The notes under the pieces are model-generated. The model had not been told where the DNA came from, did not search any database, and saw only the letters and a list, made by a program, of their open reading frames with translations. A stretch of DNA of 64,000 nucleotides from JALHVH01 sp964585685 (GTDB lineage: Bacteria; Acidobacteriota; Aminicenantia; Aminicenantales; Saccharicenantaceae). Within the stretch, counting starts at the first letter, position 1, and each line of letters opens with the position of its first letter. Positions 47,143-56,071 of the stretch are shown one piece after another. The translations under genes and the position numbers were made by a program. Where the stretch lies: assembly GCA_964585685.1 (NCBI GenBank), contig CAZPEP010000027.1, positions 1 through 64,000 on the forward strand, read 5' to 3'.

Positions 47143-49422
47143 ATGGACGCCGGACGCGGAAGCGTTCTAAGGTCGACCCTCGTCCTGTTCAGCCTGATCC
47201 TGGGGGTTTATGGGGGCGTCGCCGGGCTCAAGCCGCCGCCGGCCCTGCCGGACTCCGCTCCGCCGACGGAATTCTCCGCGGGCAGGGCCATGAGATTCGT
47301 GGAAAGGCTGGCGGCGAAGCCTCATCCTTTCGCCTCGGCCGCCCATGACGAGGTCCTCGCGGAGGTCGTCGGCCTGTGGAATGCCCTCGGTTTCGAGCCG
47401 GAAATCCAGGCCACGGTCCTCGTCGACGAAAAAAGGGGCGAGGCCGCCAAGGTCGCGAACATCCTGACCCGCCTGAAAGGGACCGAAGCCGGGAAGGCCG
47501 TGATGCTGGTCGCCCATTACGACAGCGTCCCCTCTTCCTTGGGCGCCGCGGACGACGCCGCGGGAGTGGCCGCGCTCCTCGAGACCGCCCGCGCCCTGAG
47601 GGTCGGGCCGGCACCGAAACACGACGTCGTCTTTCTGGTCACGGACGGTGAGGAAACAGGCCTTTTCGGCGCCCGGGCATTCGTCAAGGAACACCCCTGG
47701 GCGGCCGACGTCGGCCTGGCCATCAACTTCGAGGCGAGAGGGACGACGGGGCCGTCCGTCATGTTCGAGACGAGCGACGGGAACGGTCCGCTCATTCGGG
47801 CTTTCGCGGCTTCCGCGCCCCGCCCTCAAGCCACGTCCTTCGCCAGCACGGTCTATCGACGCATTCCCAACGGCACGGATCTTTCCGTCTTCCTGAAAGC
47901 CGGGATGCAGGGGCTGAATTTCGCGTTCATTGGGGAGCCGCGGGATTACCATACGCCTCAGGACTCCCCGGCCCACCTCGACCGCCGAAGCCTTCAGCAT
48001 CACGGATCGTCCGCTCTGGCCCTCGCCCGGTATTTCGGGGAGGTGGGCGTCCCCGAAAAAGGAACCACGGGCGCGGTATACTTCAACGCCATCGGGCCGG
48101 GCCTCGTCGTTTATTCGGTGCCGACGGCCTGCCTGGCGGCGTTCCTTGCCCTCCTCCTCTTGGCAGCGGCAGGCGTCGTCGGTTTCCGGAAAGGCCTCCT
48201 AACCCCGCAAAAGCTCCTTCGTTCCGTGTTTTTCCTCTTCCTCGTCCTCGCCCTGGGCCCCGTTATCGCCGTCCTCTTCGTGAAGCTCGTCGGCCTCTCG
48301 CACGGAACATGGCTCCCGACGGGTGATCCGGGGTCGAATCTTTTATATCTCACGGCTCTTCTGTTCCTTGTCTCCGCCGAATTCCTCATTCTGTACGGAC
48401 TTTTCCGGCATAAGAACGGCTGGCACAACATCGCCTTCGCGGCGTCTTCTCTGGGTGTTCTCCTGACGATCGGACTGACCGCTGCCGTTCCGGGAGCGAG
48501 CTATATCGTGGGAATGCCTTCCCTGCTGGGCGCGGCCACCATGCTCGGTATCTTCCTCTTCCGGGCGGACGGCATCGACACCACGGGCGGGACCGCGGCC
48601 GTCGGCCTGTGTTCTTTCGCGACCGGCATCGTCTTCGCCCCTCTCCTTTATTTCATTTTCGTCGCCCTGGGGCTGACGCCAATGGGCACCGCCGGACTCG
48701 CCGTCCTCCTGGTCCTGGCTTTGCAGGACATCATTCCGGCGATCGAGATCCTCAGCCGCAAAGGGACCGGGACATGGGCCCTGCTCGCCGTCCTGGCGTT
48801 CGTCGGATCCACGATCGCAGGCGCCGTGACCACCCGGTACACAATCCGCCATCCCCGGCCGTCGCAAATGGGCTATTGTCTGGACATCGACGCGGGGCGG
48901 GCCGCCTGGTTCATCGATGCCGACGCCGAGGACACCTGGACCGCCCGATTCATGCCCGACCCCGAACCCGGCTTCAAGACCGGCGACACTTCCGTCGAAC
49001 GGATCTCCTTCATCGGCGGGGAAGCCCCGCTCTTCGCACCGCAGCCGCCGGCCGTCGAGAAGATCGAAGAGTCTGAGACCGGCGAGGGCCGCCTCCTCCG
49101 GGTCCGGGTCCGGTCGCCGCGCCGGGCCGCGAAGCTCGCCATCGAATCGGAAAAAGCGGACGTCGGAGGAGTCGAATTGAACGGGGTCCCCATTGTCGCG
49201 ACCGGTCCCGGAGGGAAAGGCCTCCGATTCCGGTTCTTCGGGCCCGGGGCCGACGGCTACGAACTGCAACTCAAGCTCAAGGGCCGGGCGCCTTTGTCCA
49301 TAACCGTCACAGAATGGGTCATCGGTCTTCCCGAGGTCCCCGGCTGGACATGGCCCCAACCCCCGCCGGAGATCATGCCCGTGCGACTTTGGACGATGTT
49401 CCGTAAGACCGTCGTCCTGTAA
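47143..49422 (+). CDS. Membrane-bound M28 zinc aminopeptidase (ER-metallopeptidase-1-like)
   Basis: 759 residues. One N-terminal membrane helix, then the M28 domain (about 50-310) with zinc ligands His in LVAHYDSVPSS (near 125), Asp in GAADDAAGVAA, the Glu pair in TDGEETGLFGA, Glu in INFEARGTTGP and His in DYHTPQDSPAHLD. From about 325 to 580 eight or nine membrane helices follow. A beta-rich C-terminal domain (about 590-759) ends the chain. This layout is that of Fxna/ERMP1-like M28 peptidases. Probably trims peptides outside the membrane. Confidence 0.92.
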   Translation: MDAGRGSVLRSTLVLFSLILGVYGGVAGLKPPPALPDSAPPTEFSAGRAMRFVERLAAKPHPFASAAHDEVLAEVVGLWNALGFEPEIQATVLVDEKRGEAAKVANILTRLKGTEAGKAVMLVAHYDSVPSSLGAADDAAGVAALLETARALRVGPAPKHDVVFLVTDGEETGLFGARAFVKEHPWAADVGLAINFEARGTTGPSVMFETSDGNGPLIRAFAASAPRPQATSFASTVYRRIPNGTDLSVFLKAGMQGLNFAFIGEPRDYHTPQDSPAHLDRRSLQHHGSSALALARYFGEVGVPEKGTTGAVYFNAIGPGLVVYSVPTACLAAFLALLLLAAAGVVGFRKGLLTPQKLLRSVFFLFLVLALGPVIAVLFVKLVGLSHGTWLPTGDPGSNLLYLTALLFLVSAEFLILYGLFRHKNGWHNIAFAASSLGVLLTIGLTAAVPGASYIVGMPSLLGAATMLGIFLFRADGIDTTGGTAAVGLCSFATGIVFAPLLYFIFVALGLTPMGTAGLAVLLVLALQDIIPAIEILSRKGTGTWALLAVLAFVGSTIAGAVTTRYTIRHPRPSQMGYCLDIDAGRAAWFIDADAEDTWTARFMPDPEPGFKTGDTSVERISFIGGEAPLFAPQPPAVEKIEESETGEGRLLRVRVRSPRRAAKLAIESEKADVGGVELNGVPIVATGPGGKGLRFRFFGPGADGYELQLKLKGRAPLSITVTEWVIGLPEVPGWTWPQPPPEIMPVRLWTMFRKTVVL

Positions 49423-49599
49423 CGCCGGCTGATTTCCCGTCAATCGGCCGGCTTCGCGGCGAGCGGGGATACAACGGCAGGGGGGAAGGCACGGTCCGTC
49501 GAACAACGGGAAGAGCTTTCTGATCTCCGGCTTGTCCGGGCGCCGGCCGTCCCCCTTGATCTTCTCGCGCCCGTAGTCGCGGACTTGATCCTTGGTCTC
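49423..49599. other. Degenerate tail of the permease/glycosidase relic
   Basis: No gene. The minus frame stays open (QVRDYGREKIKGDG, RKLFPLFDGP) with no recognisable family. Confidence 0.3.
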
Positions 49600-49794
49600 A
49601 AGAGTGAGGATGAGGTAGCGCTCCGCCTTGGCCGAGTCGGGGGCGTAGCCGACGTGATTGGTCAGGACCTTGGCCGTCCCGGCAAACGCGGCCGGGACGA
49701 TGAAGATCCCCGACCCGATCATGGTCCCTACGACGATGCCGACGACGGTCGGGACGCGGGGGAGATCGGTCTTCGCGGAGACGCTTTCTTGCAC
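49600..49794 (-). pseudogene. Amino-acid permease N-terminus joined to a glycosidase N-terminal scrap
   Basis: From GTG 49794 the minus strand reads QESVSAKTDLPRVPTVVGIV, then VGTMIGSGIFIVPAAFAG, which is helix 1 of an APC-family permease with its GSGIF motif. The permease stops there. The frame continues TAKVLTNHVGYAPDSAKA, which looks like the N-terminal Ig-like region of GH9-type or related glycosidases. Neither protein continues. Two truncated genes have been joined. Confidence 0.6.
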
Positions 49795-49968
49795 GGGTAA
49801 ATACTTTCTGCGCCGGGCCCCGTTCTGGCCGGGCCGAGGGGAGGCGGCGGCGCAGACTTCGGGCAGTTTCTAGGGATATCGCTCTCCTTGAGACCAAGGA
49901 GGCATCCTCCCCCGGGGATCTCCCGCCCGCTCCGGTCCCCGTGGCTAGCCGCGATCCAGGCCGGCGAC

Positions 49969-51168
49969 TTAATGGCTCAGGCCGAATTCCTTCCCAACCT
50001 TCCGGAAGGCCTCAAGGATGCGGCCCAAGTGGGATTGCTCGTAGGTCGCGATGAGGCTGATCCGGATGAGCTGCATGCCTTGGGGGACGGCCGGAGAGAT
50101 GACAGCATTGACGAAGACACCCTCGTTGACAAGCCGGCGCCAGAACTGGAAGGTCTTCATGTCGTCCCCGATAATGACGGGAACGATGGGCGTGGTGCCA
50201 TCGAGGAGCTTGAAACCCTGGGCTTTGAGTCCATCACGGATCTCGAGGGCGATCCTGCGGAGCTTCTCGACCCGTTCCGGCTCCCGGCGGATGATCCGCA
50301 GGGAGGCCCGGACGGCCGCCGCGCTCGCCGGGGACATGCTGGCGCTGAAGATGAACGCCTGGGAGCCGTACTTGATGAAGTCGACGACCCGGCGGTCGCC
50401 GCCGACGAATCCGCCGAGGGAGGCGAAGGACTTGCTGAACGTCCCCATGGTCAGGTCGACATCCGTGCCATTCTTCAGGCCGAAGTGGCTGGGCGTGCCG
50501 CGGCCGTCTTCGCCCAGGACGCCGATGGCGTGGGCCTCGTCGATCATCACTCTGGCACCGTAGGCCTTGGCGAGACGCACGACCTCGGGGAGATTCACGA
50601 TGCGGCCCGACATGCTGAAAACGCCGTCCGTGACAATGAGCTTCGCCGCGTCCTTCGGAACCTTCTGCAGGGTCTCCTCGAGGCTTGAGATATCGTTTGT
50701 CTGGTAGCGGAGAACGTGGGCGCCCCGGGCCTTGGCGATCCAGGCCCCGGCAACGATGCTGGCATGGTTCTCCTTGTCCGAGATCAGGTATTCATCCTTC
50801 TGGACGACGGTCGGGATGACGCCCTGGTTGGTTAGGTATCCCGTCGTAAAGGCCAGACAGGCCTCGACGCCGAGGTAGTCGGCCAGCTCCTCCTCGAGGG
50901 ACGTATGCAGGATGGACGTGCCGTTGAGGTAGCGCGACCCCGAACAGCTCGACCCGTATTCCTTGACGGCTTTGACCGACGCCTCGATGACCTCGGGGTG
51001 CTGGGACAGGCCGAGATAATCGTTACTGCCGGCCATGACGACCTCTTTACCCTCCATCCTGACGACCGGCCCATGGTTCTCCTGGATGACCTGGAAATAC
51101 GGGAAGACGCCGGCCTTGATGACCGCCTCCACCCGCTCGAACTGGTCGCACTTGTCGAATAGGTCCAT
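49969..51168 (-). CDS. Alpha-oxoamine synthase, serine palmitoyltransferase-like
   Basis: Start at ATG 51168; 399 residues. MDLFDKCDQFERVEAVIKAG, VVMAGSNDYLGLSQHPEV and SSCSGSRYLNGTSILHTSLE are shared by the AONS/KBL/SPT family, and the opening LFDKC..G.FPYF fits bacterial serine palmitoyltransferase-like members best. PLP residues: DEAHAIGVLG and Schiff-base Lys in MGTFSKSFASLGGF near 245. It condenses an acyl-CoA with an amino acid. With SPT activity it would start sphingolipid-type lipid synthesis. Encoded 2 bases after a TetR gene that probably controls it. Confidence 0.85.
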   Translation of the reverse strand: MDLFDKCDQFERVEAVIKAGVFPYFQVIQENHGPVVRMEGKEVVMAGSNDYLGLSQHPEVIEASVKAVKEYGSSCSGSRYLNGTSILHTSLEEELADYLGVEACLAFTTGYLTNQGVIPTVVQKDEYLISDKENHASIVAGAWIAKARGAHVLRYQTNDISSLEETLQKVPKDAAKLIVTDGVFSMSGRIVNLPEVVRLAKAYGARVMIDEAHAIGVLGEDGRGTPSHFGLKNGTDVDLTMGTFSKSFASLGGFVGGDRRVVDFIKYGSQAFIFSASMSPASAAAVRASLRIIRREPERVEKLRRIALEIRDGLKAQGFKLLDGTTPIVPVIIGDDMKTFQFWRRLVNEGVFVNAVISPAVPQGMQLIRISLIATYEQSHLGRILEAFRKVGKEFGLSH

Positions 51169-51170
51169 GT

Positions 51171-51815
51171 TTATGCCTCCAATAAGCGTTTCGGCTCGGC
51201 CTTTAAGCCCGCCAGGACGATGTCGAACCCGACGGCGATCAGCCCGTCGAGCTCGTCTTCCCGGACCTGGCGTGATTCGGCCAGATGAATGATCCCGTTG
51301 ATGGTCCCCCACATGACGAGGCTGACCCGGGCGGCCGGACGGCCGCTCCCGATATCCCCCGTCCTCACGCCCTCCTTGACCGCGTTCTGCAGTTCGAGGA
51401 GGCAGGCGATCTTCCGGAGCCGGATCTCCTTGAGCAGGCCGTCGGGGATCCGGACGTGGTCGCTGACCATGTCGATGAAGAACAGGAGCTTAAAATGCTC
51501 CCGGTGCTCGCGGTAGAAGCGGACGTAGGCTTTCATGGAGTTCCAGATCCGCTCGGCCATGTCCTTGCCCGTCCCCGTGGCCTCCTTTAGCTCGGCAAGC
51601 AGGATGTCCAGGTGCTCGAGAAGGATCGTGGCGTAGATCTCCTCCTTGCTCCCGAAGTGGTTATAGACGGTCCCCTTGCTGAACTCGATGCCGGAGGCGA
51701 TGTCGTCGAGCGTTACGCCCGCGAAGCCCTTCCGGACGAAGAGGTCCCTGGCCGTGGCGAGGATGAGCCTCCGCCGCGACTCGAACTCCCTTTCCTTGCG
51801 CTCTTTCGAACCCAT
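51171..51815 (-). CDS. TetR-family transcriptional regulator
   Basis: 214 residues. N-terminal helix-turn-helix: RRRLILATARDLFVRKGFAG, VTLDDIASGIEFSKGTVYNH, FGSKEEIYATIL. The ligand-binding C-terminal part is helical (MAERIWNSMKAYVRFYREHR). Ligands of similar regulators are often fatty acyl-CoAs, which would suit the downstream acyl-CoA-using enzyme. An inverted repeat overlaps its promoter region. Confidence 0.92.
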   Translation of the reverse strand: MGSKERKEREFESRRRLILATARDLFVRKGFAGVTLDDIASGIEFSKGTVYNHFGSKEEIYATILLEHLDILLAELKEATGTGKDMAERIWNSMKAYVRFYREHREHFKLLFFIDMVSDHVRIPDGLLKEIRLRKIACLLELQNAVKEGVRTGDIGSGRPAARVSLVMWGTINGIIHLAESRQVREDELDGLIAVGFDIVLAGLKAEPKRLLEA

Positions 51816-51835
51816 GATTGACTGCTGTTAAAACA

Positions 51836-51850
51836 TTGACTAGCGGTCAC
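51836..51850. promoter_or_regulatory. Probable TetR operator
   Basis: TTGAC-TAGCG-GTCAC, a near-perfect 5-bp dyad just downstream of the -10 box of the TetR gene, placed to block transcription. Confidence 0.5.
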
Positions 51851-51855
51851 ATTCG

Positions 51856-51884
51856 AGGATAACGCAAGAACGGGACGATGTCAA
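51856..51884 (-). promoter_or_regulatory. Promoter of the TetR-oxoamine synthase operon
   Basis: TTGACA (51879-51884) and TATCCT (51856-51861) on the minus strand, spacer 17. Confidence 0.75.
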
Positions 51885-51953
51885 GAGGAAAGCCGAGCCG
51901 CCGGGAACTCCAGCGGACCGGGACCGATATGGTCAGCGCCTGTCAAAGGCCAA

Positions 51954-53693
51954 TCAATGACCCGCCGGGTAGAGACCGGGCATGGAGACCGGGAGCTTCC
52001 CCCTGAGATCCATCTCCCCGAAGAGCGCCCGGGCGGCGATCTCCTGGGTCTGGGGCGTGTTGCGGTACATGCAGAGATAGGCGTCGACGTCCGGGAAGTG
52101 CCTCAGGAAATAGGGGCTCCCGAACGAGACGACGATGACGGGAGCGGCTCCGGCCGCGATCTTCCTCACGAGTTCGGCGTGCTTCGGGTCGAGGTCCACG
52201 GTCCCCTTCCAGGACCGGAGGGTCGAGAAGAGGGCAAAGACCACGGCGTCCGCGCCCGCAGCCTTGGTTTCGGCCTCGCCCAGGGCTTCCCTGCCGGTGT
52301 CGCCGTCGGCGAAGTACGCCTCGCACCCCGGGTTTCTCTTCATCATCGCGTTGACGAAGGCCTGCCCCGCGTGATAATCGCCCAAGTCGCTGCTCAGGGC
52401 GAAGACGGCGATCCTCTTCCCCGTGCCGGCAAGCGGCAGGGCGCCGCCATCGTTCTTGACCAGGGTCGCCGCGGCTTCAAAGACCTTCATCGCCTGAGCA
52501 AGGTTCGCCTTCGTGCCGAGTTTGAAGGGCAGGCCGTCGACGTCGACGGAGCGGTTCTTGTGAAGGCCGAGCCTGGCCTTGGCTTCGAGGATCCGCTTGA
52601 CCGATTCCTCCACTCGCAACATCGGCACACGTCCGGAACGGACGGCGTCGGAGAGATAGGCGATGACCTTGACCGGGGTCGGCGGCATGAGGATGACGTC
52701 CGCGCCGGCCATGAGGGCCTTCAGCGAGGATTCCTCCGGCGTGTACGCGTTCGTGACGCCGCCCATGTCGAGCGCGTCGGTGACGATGATCCCCTTGAAC
52801 CCCATGTCCTTGCGCAGGAGCCCCGCCGTAATGACCGGAGAGAGCGTCGCCGGCAGACCGGGGGTCGGGTCAAGGGCAGGGACGGCGAGATGGGCGGTCA
52901 TAACGCTCTGGACGCCGGCGTCGATGACCCTCTTGAACGGAAGAAGCTCGACCTTGTCGAGCCTGGCGCGATCCCCGGTGATGGTCGGGAGCTGGCGGTG
53001 CGAGTCGAGGGCCGTGTCGCCGTGGCCGGGAAAGTGCTTGGCCGTGGCGATCATTCCGTTCTCTTGAGCGCCCTTGACGAAGGCGACGGCCATCCGGCCG
53101 ACGTATTCCGGGTCCTCGCCGATCGAGCGGGTGTTGATGATGGGATTGTCCGGGTTGATGTTGACGTCGACGACCGGGGCGTAATCCTGGTGGATGCCTA
53201 CGGCCCGGGCTTCGAGCGCCGTGATGCGTCCCATTTCATAAGCCAGTTTCTCCGAGCCGGCTGCACCCAGGGACATTAGCGGCGGGAAAAGCGTCGCGCC
53301 GCCGATCTTGCTCCCCGTCCCGCTTTCGAGGTCCGCCGAGATAAGGAGCGGGACCTTGGCCAGCCGCTGGAGCCGGTTCAGGAGGATGGCCGTCTCGTAG
53401 GGCTCGCCGGCCGAGAGGATGATGCCGCCGATCCCCCGATCACGGACGAGGCTTTCATATTCCTTGAGGGCGTCGCCGTCCGCGCTGAGGAACGCCTGCG
53501 AGAACCGGGGCGTGACGAGTTGGCCGATCTTTTCCTCGAGGGTCATTCTTTTCATGGTCCTCGCGACCCATCCGGGATCGCCGGCCGTAAGGGATGGTAT
53601 CGTCAAGGGCCCGGCCGTCCGGGCGCAGCTCATGCCCAAGGCCAGGAGCGCAGCCATAATCGAAACGAACCCCGCCCTTTTCATGTTCCCCAT
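51954..53693 (-). CDS. GH3 beta-N-acetylglucosaminidase-like lipoprotein
   Basis: Start at ATG 53693 (AGGAGAAGAAC before it); 579 residues. Signal peptide with lipobox LALGMSC. GH3 N-terminal barrel: QDYAPVVDVNINPDNPIINT, KHFPGHGDTALDSHRQLP (NagZ-type His motif near 217) and GIIVTDALDMGGVT, whose Asp is the nucleophile. A C-terminal GH3 domain (about 380-579) is present, unlike short NagZ proteins. It probably removes N-acetylglucosamine from muropeptides or chitin-like glycans at the periplasmic face. Confidence 0.92.
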   Translation of the reverse strand: MGNMKRAGFVSIMAALLALGMSCARTAGPLTIPSLTAGDPGWVARTMKRMTLEEKIGQLVTPRFSQAFLSADGDALKEYESLVRDRGIGGIILSAGEPYETAILLNRLQRLAKVPLLISADLESGTGSKIGGATLFPPLMSLGAAGSEKLAYEMGRITALEARAVGIHQDYAPVVDVNINPDNPIINTRSIGEDPEYVGRMAVAFVKGAQENGMIATAKHFPGHGDTALDSHRQLPTITGDRARLDKVELLPFKRVIDAGVQSVMTAHLAVPALDPTPGLPATLSPVITAGLLRKDMGFKGIIVTDALDMGGVTNAYTPEESSLKALMAGADVILMPPTPVKVIAYLSDAVRSGRVPMLRVEESVKRILEAKARLGLHKNRSVDVDGLPFKLGTKANLAQAMKVFEAAATLVKNDGGALPLAGTGKRIAVFALSSDLGDYHAGQAFVNAMMKRNPGCEAYFADGDTGREALGEAETKAAGADAVVFALFSTLRSWKGTVDLDPKHAELVRKIAAGAAPVIVVSFGSPYFLRHFPDVDAYLCMYRNTPQTQEIAARALFGEMDLRGKLPVSMPGLYPAGH

Positions 53694-53929
53694 GTTCTTC
53701 TCCTGTGCCGTGAACTTGCCGGCCGTTCCTGCGTCCCGGCCATAGAGGGGCCCGCGGTTTTTACGGCTCCCGCCTGCTCCGCGGATCTGAACCGGAAATA
53801 TCCATGGTCCCTTCCGGGCTCCAGGCTTGTTCTGCGTCGTTGGCTTTGCAAATTTCACCGGCAAAGCTAGTCCTGCTTCCTGCCACCGTCTCGCTTGTCT
53901 TGTCCCTCTCGTTATCGATACTCGTCTCG

Positions 53930-55255
53930 CTATTCAATCATGTATCTTATGATGAACAGCACCGCGAACACATATATCAGCCAATGGACCTGCTTTCCCT
54001 TCCCCGTAACCAGCTTGAGCAGGGCGTAGGAGATGAAACCGAAGGAGATCCCTTCTGTGATACTCAAGGTCAGGGGCATGATGACGATGCACAGGAACGC
54101 CGGGATGGCCTCGGTCAGGTCCTCCCAGTCGATCCTCGTCACGCACTTCATCATCAGGTAGCCAACGAGAATGAGCGGCGGGGCGATGACCGGGTGGAGC
54201 GTCGCGCCGTTGAAGACATAGTCGCCGCTGATCATCTCGGCCAAAGGGCTGAAGAAGAGCGCGACGAGGAAGAGAGCCGAGGTCATGACGTTGGCCAGAC
54301 CGGTCCGAGCGCCCTGGGCGATGCCGGTGACACTCTCGATGTAGCTCGAGACCGTGGACGTCCCGAGGAGGACCCCGCCGACCGTCCCGACCGCGTCCGC
54401 CATCATGGCCTTATCTGCCCGGGGGAGTTTCCCTTCCTTGAGGAACCCTCCGGACCCGCCGACCCCGATGAGGGTCCCCACGGCGTCGAAGACGTCCAGA
54501 AAGAAGAAAATGAAGACGACCGAAAGAATTCCGGACCGGAAGGCCCCGGCGATATCGAGCTTGAGGAACGTCGGGGCGAGGCTCGGCACGGGCGCTACGA
54601 GGCCATGATACTTGACGATGCCGAGCGGGATGCCGGCCAGGGCTGTGGCCAGGATGCCAAGCAGGATGGCTCCCGGGACCTTCCGCGCCATCAGGACCGC
54701 CGTCAGGGCAAGGCCGAACAGGACAAGGAGAGCGGGCTTGCTCCCAAGGTCGCCGAGGCCCATCAGGACGCCGGGCGTGTCAACGACGATCCCGCCGTAT
54801 TGGAGCCCGATGAGGGCGATGAGGAGGCCGATGCCGACGGCGATCCCGAACTTGAGGGCCATGGGCACGGCCTCGACCACTGTCCCCCAGACACCGAGAA
54901 GGGCCAGGACGATGAAGACACAGCCCGAGATGAAATTGGCGCCCAAGGCGGCCTGCCAGGTGTAGCCCATGGTCCCGCAGACGATGACCGCGAAAAAGAT
55001 GTTGTGGCCCATGGCGGGCGCCTGGGCGATGGGGTATCTCGCGAGGAGGCCCGTGAGAAGGGTCGCCAGGGCGCTGGACAGGCACGTGGCGACCATGACC
55101 GCGCCCCTGTCCATCCCGGCGAGCGACAGGACGGCCGGCTGGACAAAGATGATGTAGGACATGGTCAGGAAGGTGGTGGCGCCGCCCAGGAACTCGTTCC
55201 GGACCGTCGTCCCGTTCTCGGCGAGCTTGAAGCGGCGCTCGAGCCAATCCTTCAT
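53930..55255 (-). CDS. NCS2 purine permease (AzgA-like)
   Basis: 441 residues with about 12-14 membrane helices. NGTTVRNEFLGGATTFLTMS is the usual AzgA-type opening. QAPAMGHNIFFA and the GTLIGVGGSGGFLKEGKLPR / DAVGTVGGVLLGTSTVSSYI stretch carry the conserved substrate-side residues. It probably imports adenine, guanine or hypoxanthine by proton symport. Its gene follows apt by 12 bases, linking purine base uptake to salvage. Confidence 0.92.
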   Translation of the reverse strand: MKDWLERRFKLAENGTTVRNEFLGGATTFLTMSYIIFVQPAVLSLAGMDRGAVMVATCLSSALATLLTGLLARYPIAQAPAMGHNIFFAVIVCGTMGYTWQAALGANFISGCVFIVLALLGVWGTVVEAVPMALKFGIAVGIGLLIALIGLQYGGIVVDTPGVLMGLGDLGSKPALLVLFGLALTAVLMARKVPGAILLGILATALAGIPLGIVKYHGLVAPVPSLAPTFLKLDIAGAFRSGILSVVFIFFFLDVFDAVGTLIGVGGSGGFLKEGKLPRADKAMMADAVGTVGGVLLGTSTVSSYIESVTGIAQGARTGLANVMTSALFLVALFFSPLAEMISGDYVFNGATLHPVIAPPLILVGYLMMKCVTRIDWEDLTEAIPAFLCIVIMPLTLSITEGISFGFISYALLKLVTGKGKQVHWLIYVFAVLFIIRYMIE

Positions 55256-55267
55256 GCGTCCTCGGGG

Positions 55268-55798
55268 CTAGTATCGGATGAGGCTCATGATCTCGACTTC
55301 GGGGTGGGCCTTCCTGATATTCGCCTCGCCATGGAGGAACGACAGCTCGACGACAGCGGCGAACCCGACGACCTTGCCGCCGAGCTTTCCGACGAGGTCG
55401 ATGGAGCTCGTCGATGAAGAGCCCGTCGCGATGAGATCGTCGATGATGAGAACCCGTTGACCCGGCTCGACGGCGTCCGTGTGCATCTCGAAGTGCTCGA
55501 CGGCGTATTCATTGGGGGCAAGGACGCAGATGGCCTTTCGCGGCAGTTTCCCTTTCTTCCGGATGACGGTCACGCCGAGCCTCAGTTCCCGGGCGACGGC
55601 GGCGGCGAACAGAAAGCCCCTCGATTCGATGCCGGCGATGACGTCGGGTCTCCTGGTCATGGCCCATGCGGCGATCTCGTCGATTGCCTGATTGAAGGCG
55701 GCGGCGTCCAGGATGAGGGGCGTGAGGTCCTTGAATATGATCCCCGGCTTGGGGAAATCCGGCACGTCGCAGATCAAGGTTTTAAGGTCGATAGCCAT
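55268..55798 (-). CDS. apt: Adenine phosphoribosyltransferase
   Basis: 176 residues. Opening LKTLICDVPDFPKPGIIFKD is diagnostic of Apt. GIESRGFLFAAAVA and the PRPP-binding motif VLIIDDLIATGSSST follow; the usual DDLLATGGT has Ser replacements. It makes AMP from adenine and PRPP. First gene of the apt-permease operon. Confidence 0.95.
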   Translation of the reverse strand: MAIDLKTLICDVPDFPKPGIIFKDLTPLILDAAAFNQAIDEIAAWAMTRRPDVIAGIESRGFLFAAAVARELRLGVTVIRKKGKLPRKAICVLAPNEYAVEHFEMHTDAVEPGQRVLIIDDLIATGSSSTSSIDLVGKLGGKVVGFAAVVELSFLHGEANIRKAHPEVEIMSLIRY

Positions 55799-55829
55799 GC
55801 GTCAGTCCTTTCATCGGAAAATCGCCCTC

Positions 55830-55858
55830 ATTAAAAAACAAATGCCCGCCGAAGTCAA
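55830..55858 (-). promoter_or_regulatory. Promoter of apt
   Basis: TTGACT (55853-55858) and TTTAAT (55830-55835) on the minus strand, spacer 17, about 32 bases before ATG 55798. Confidence 0.6.
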
Positions 55859-56036
55859 ATGCGCTTCGGGGTCTATGGACGCGACGCCATAGGATCGCCA
55901 TCTCTGGACTCGGGGCCGGCGATGAAGGCCGCCCTTCGCTACGGGGGGCTTTAGGGGGGCCTTTATCGCCCTATCAAAAGAAGTCCGCCTTCTCATCCGA
56001 TCCGGTATATGTTTTCGTGAGGATTGCCTTCTCTCA

Positions 56037-56065
56037 TTGGCGCGGCCATTGCGGGAGAATATAAT
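56037..56065 (+). promoter_or_regulatory. Promoter abutting thiE, possibly leaderless
   Basis: TTGGCG (56037-56042) and perfect TATAAT (56060-56065), spacer 17. The -10 box ends 6 bases before ATG 56072, so transcription would begin at or near the A of the start codon. Confidence 0.55.
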
Positions 56066-56071
56066 AGTGAC

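Noticed and set aside
53804..55417. 537-aa plus-strand frame opposite the permease and apt genes
   Set aside because: Asp/Arg/Gly-rich shadow frame with no domain.
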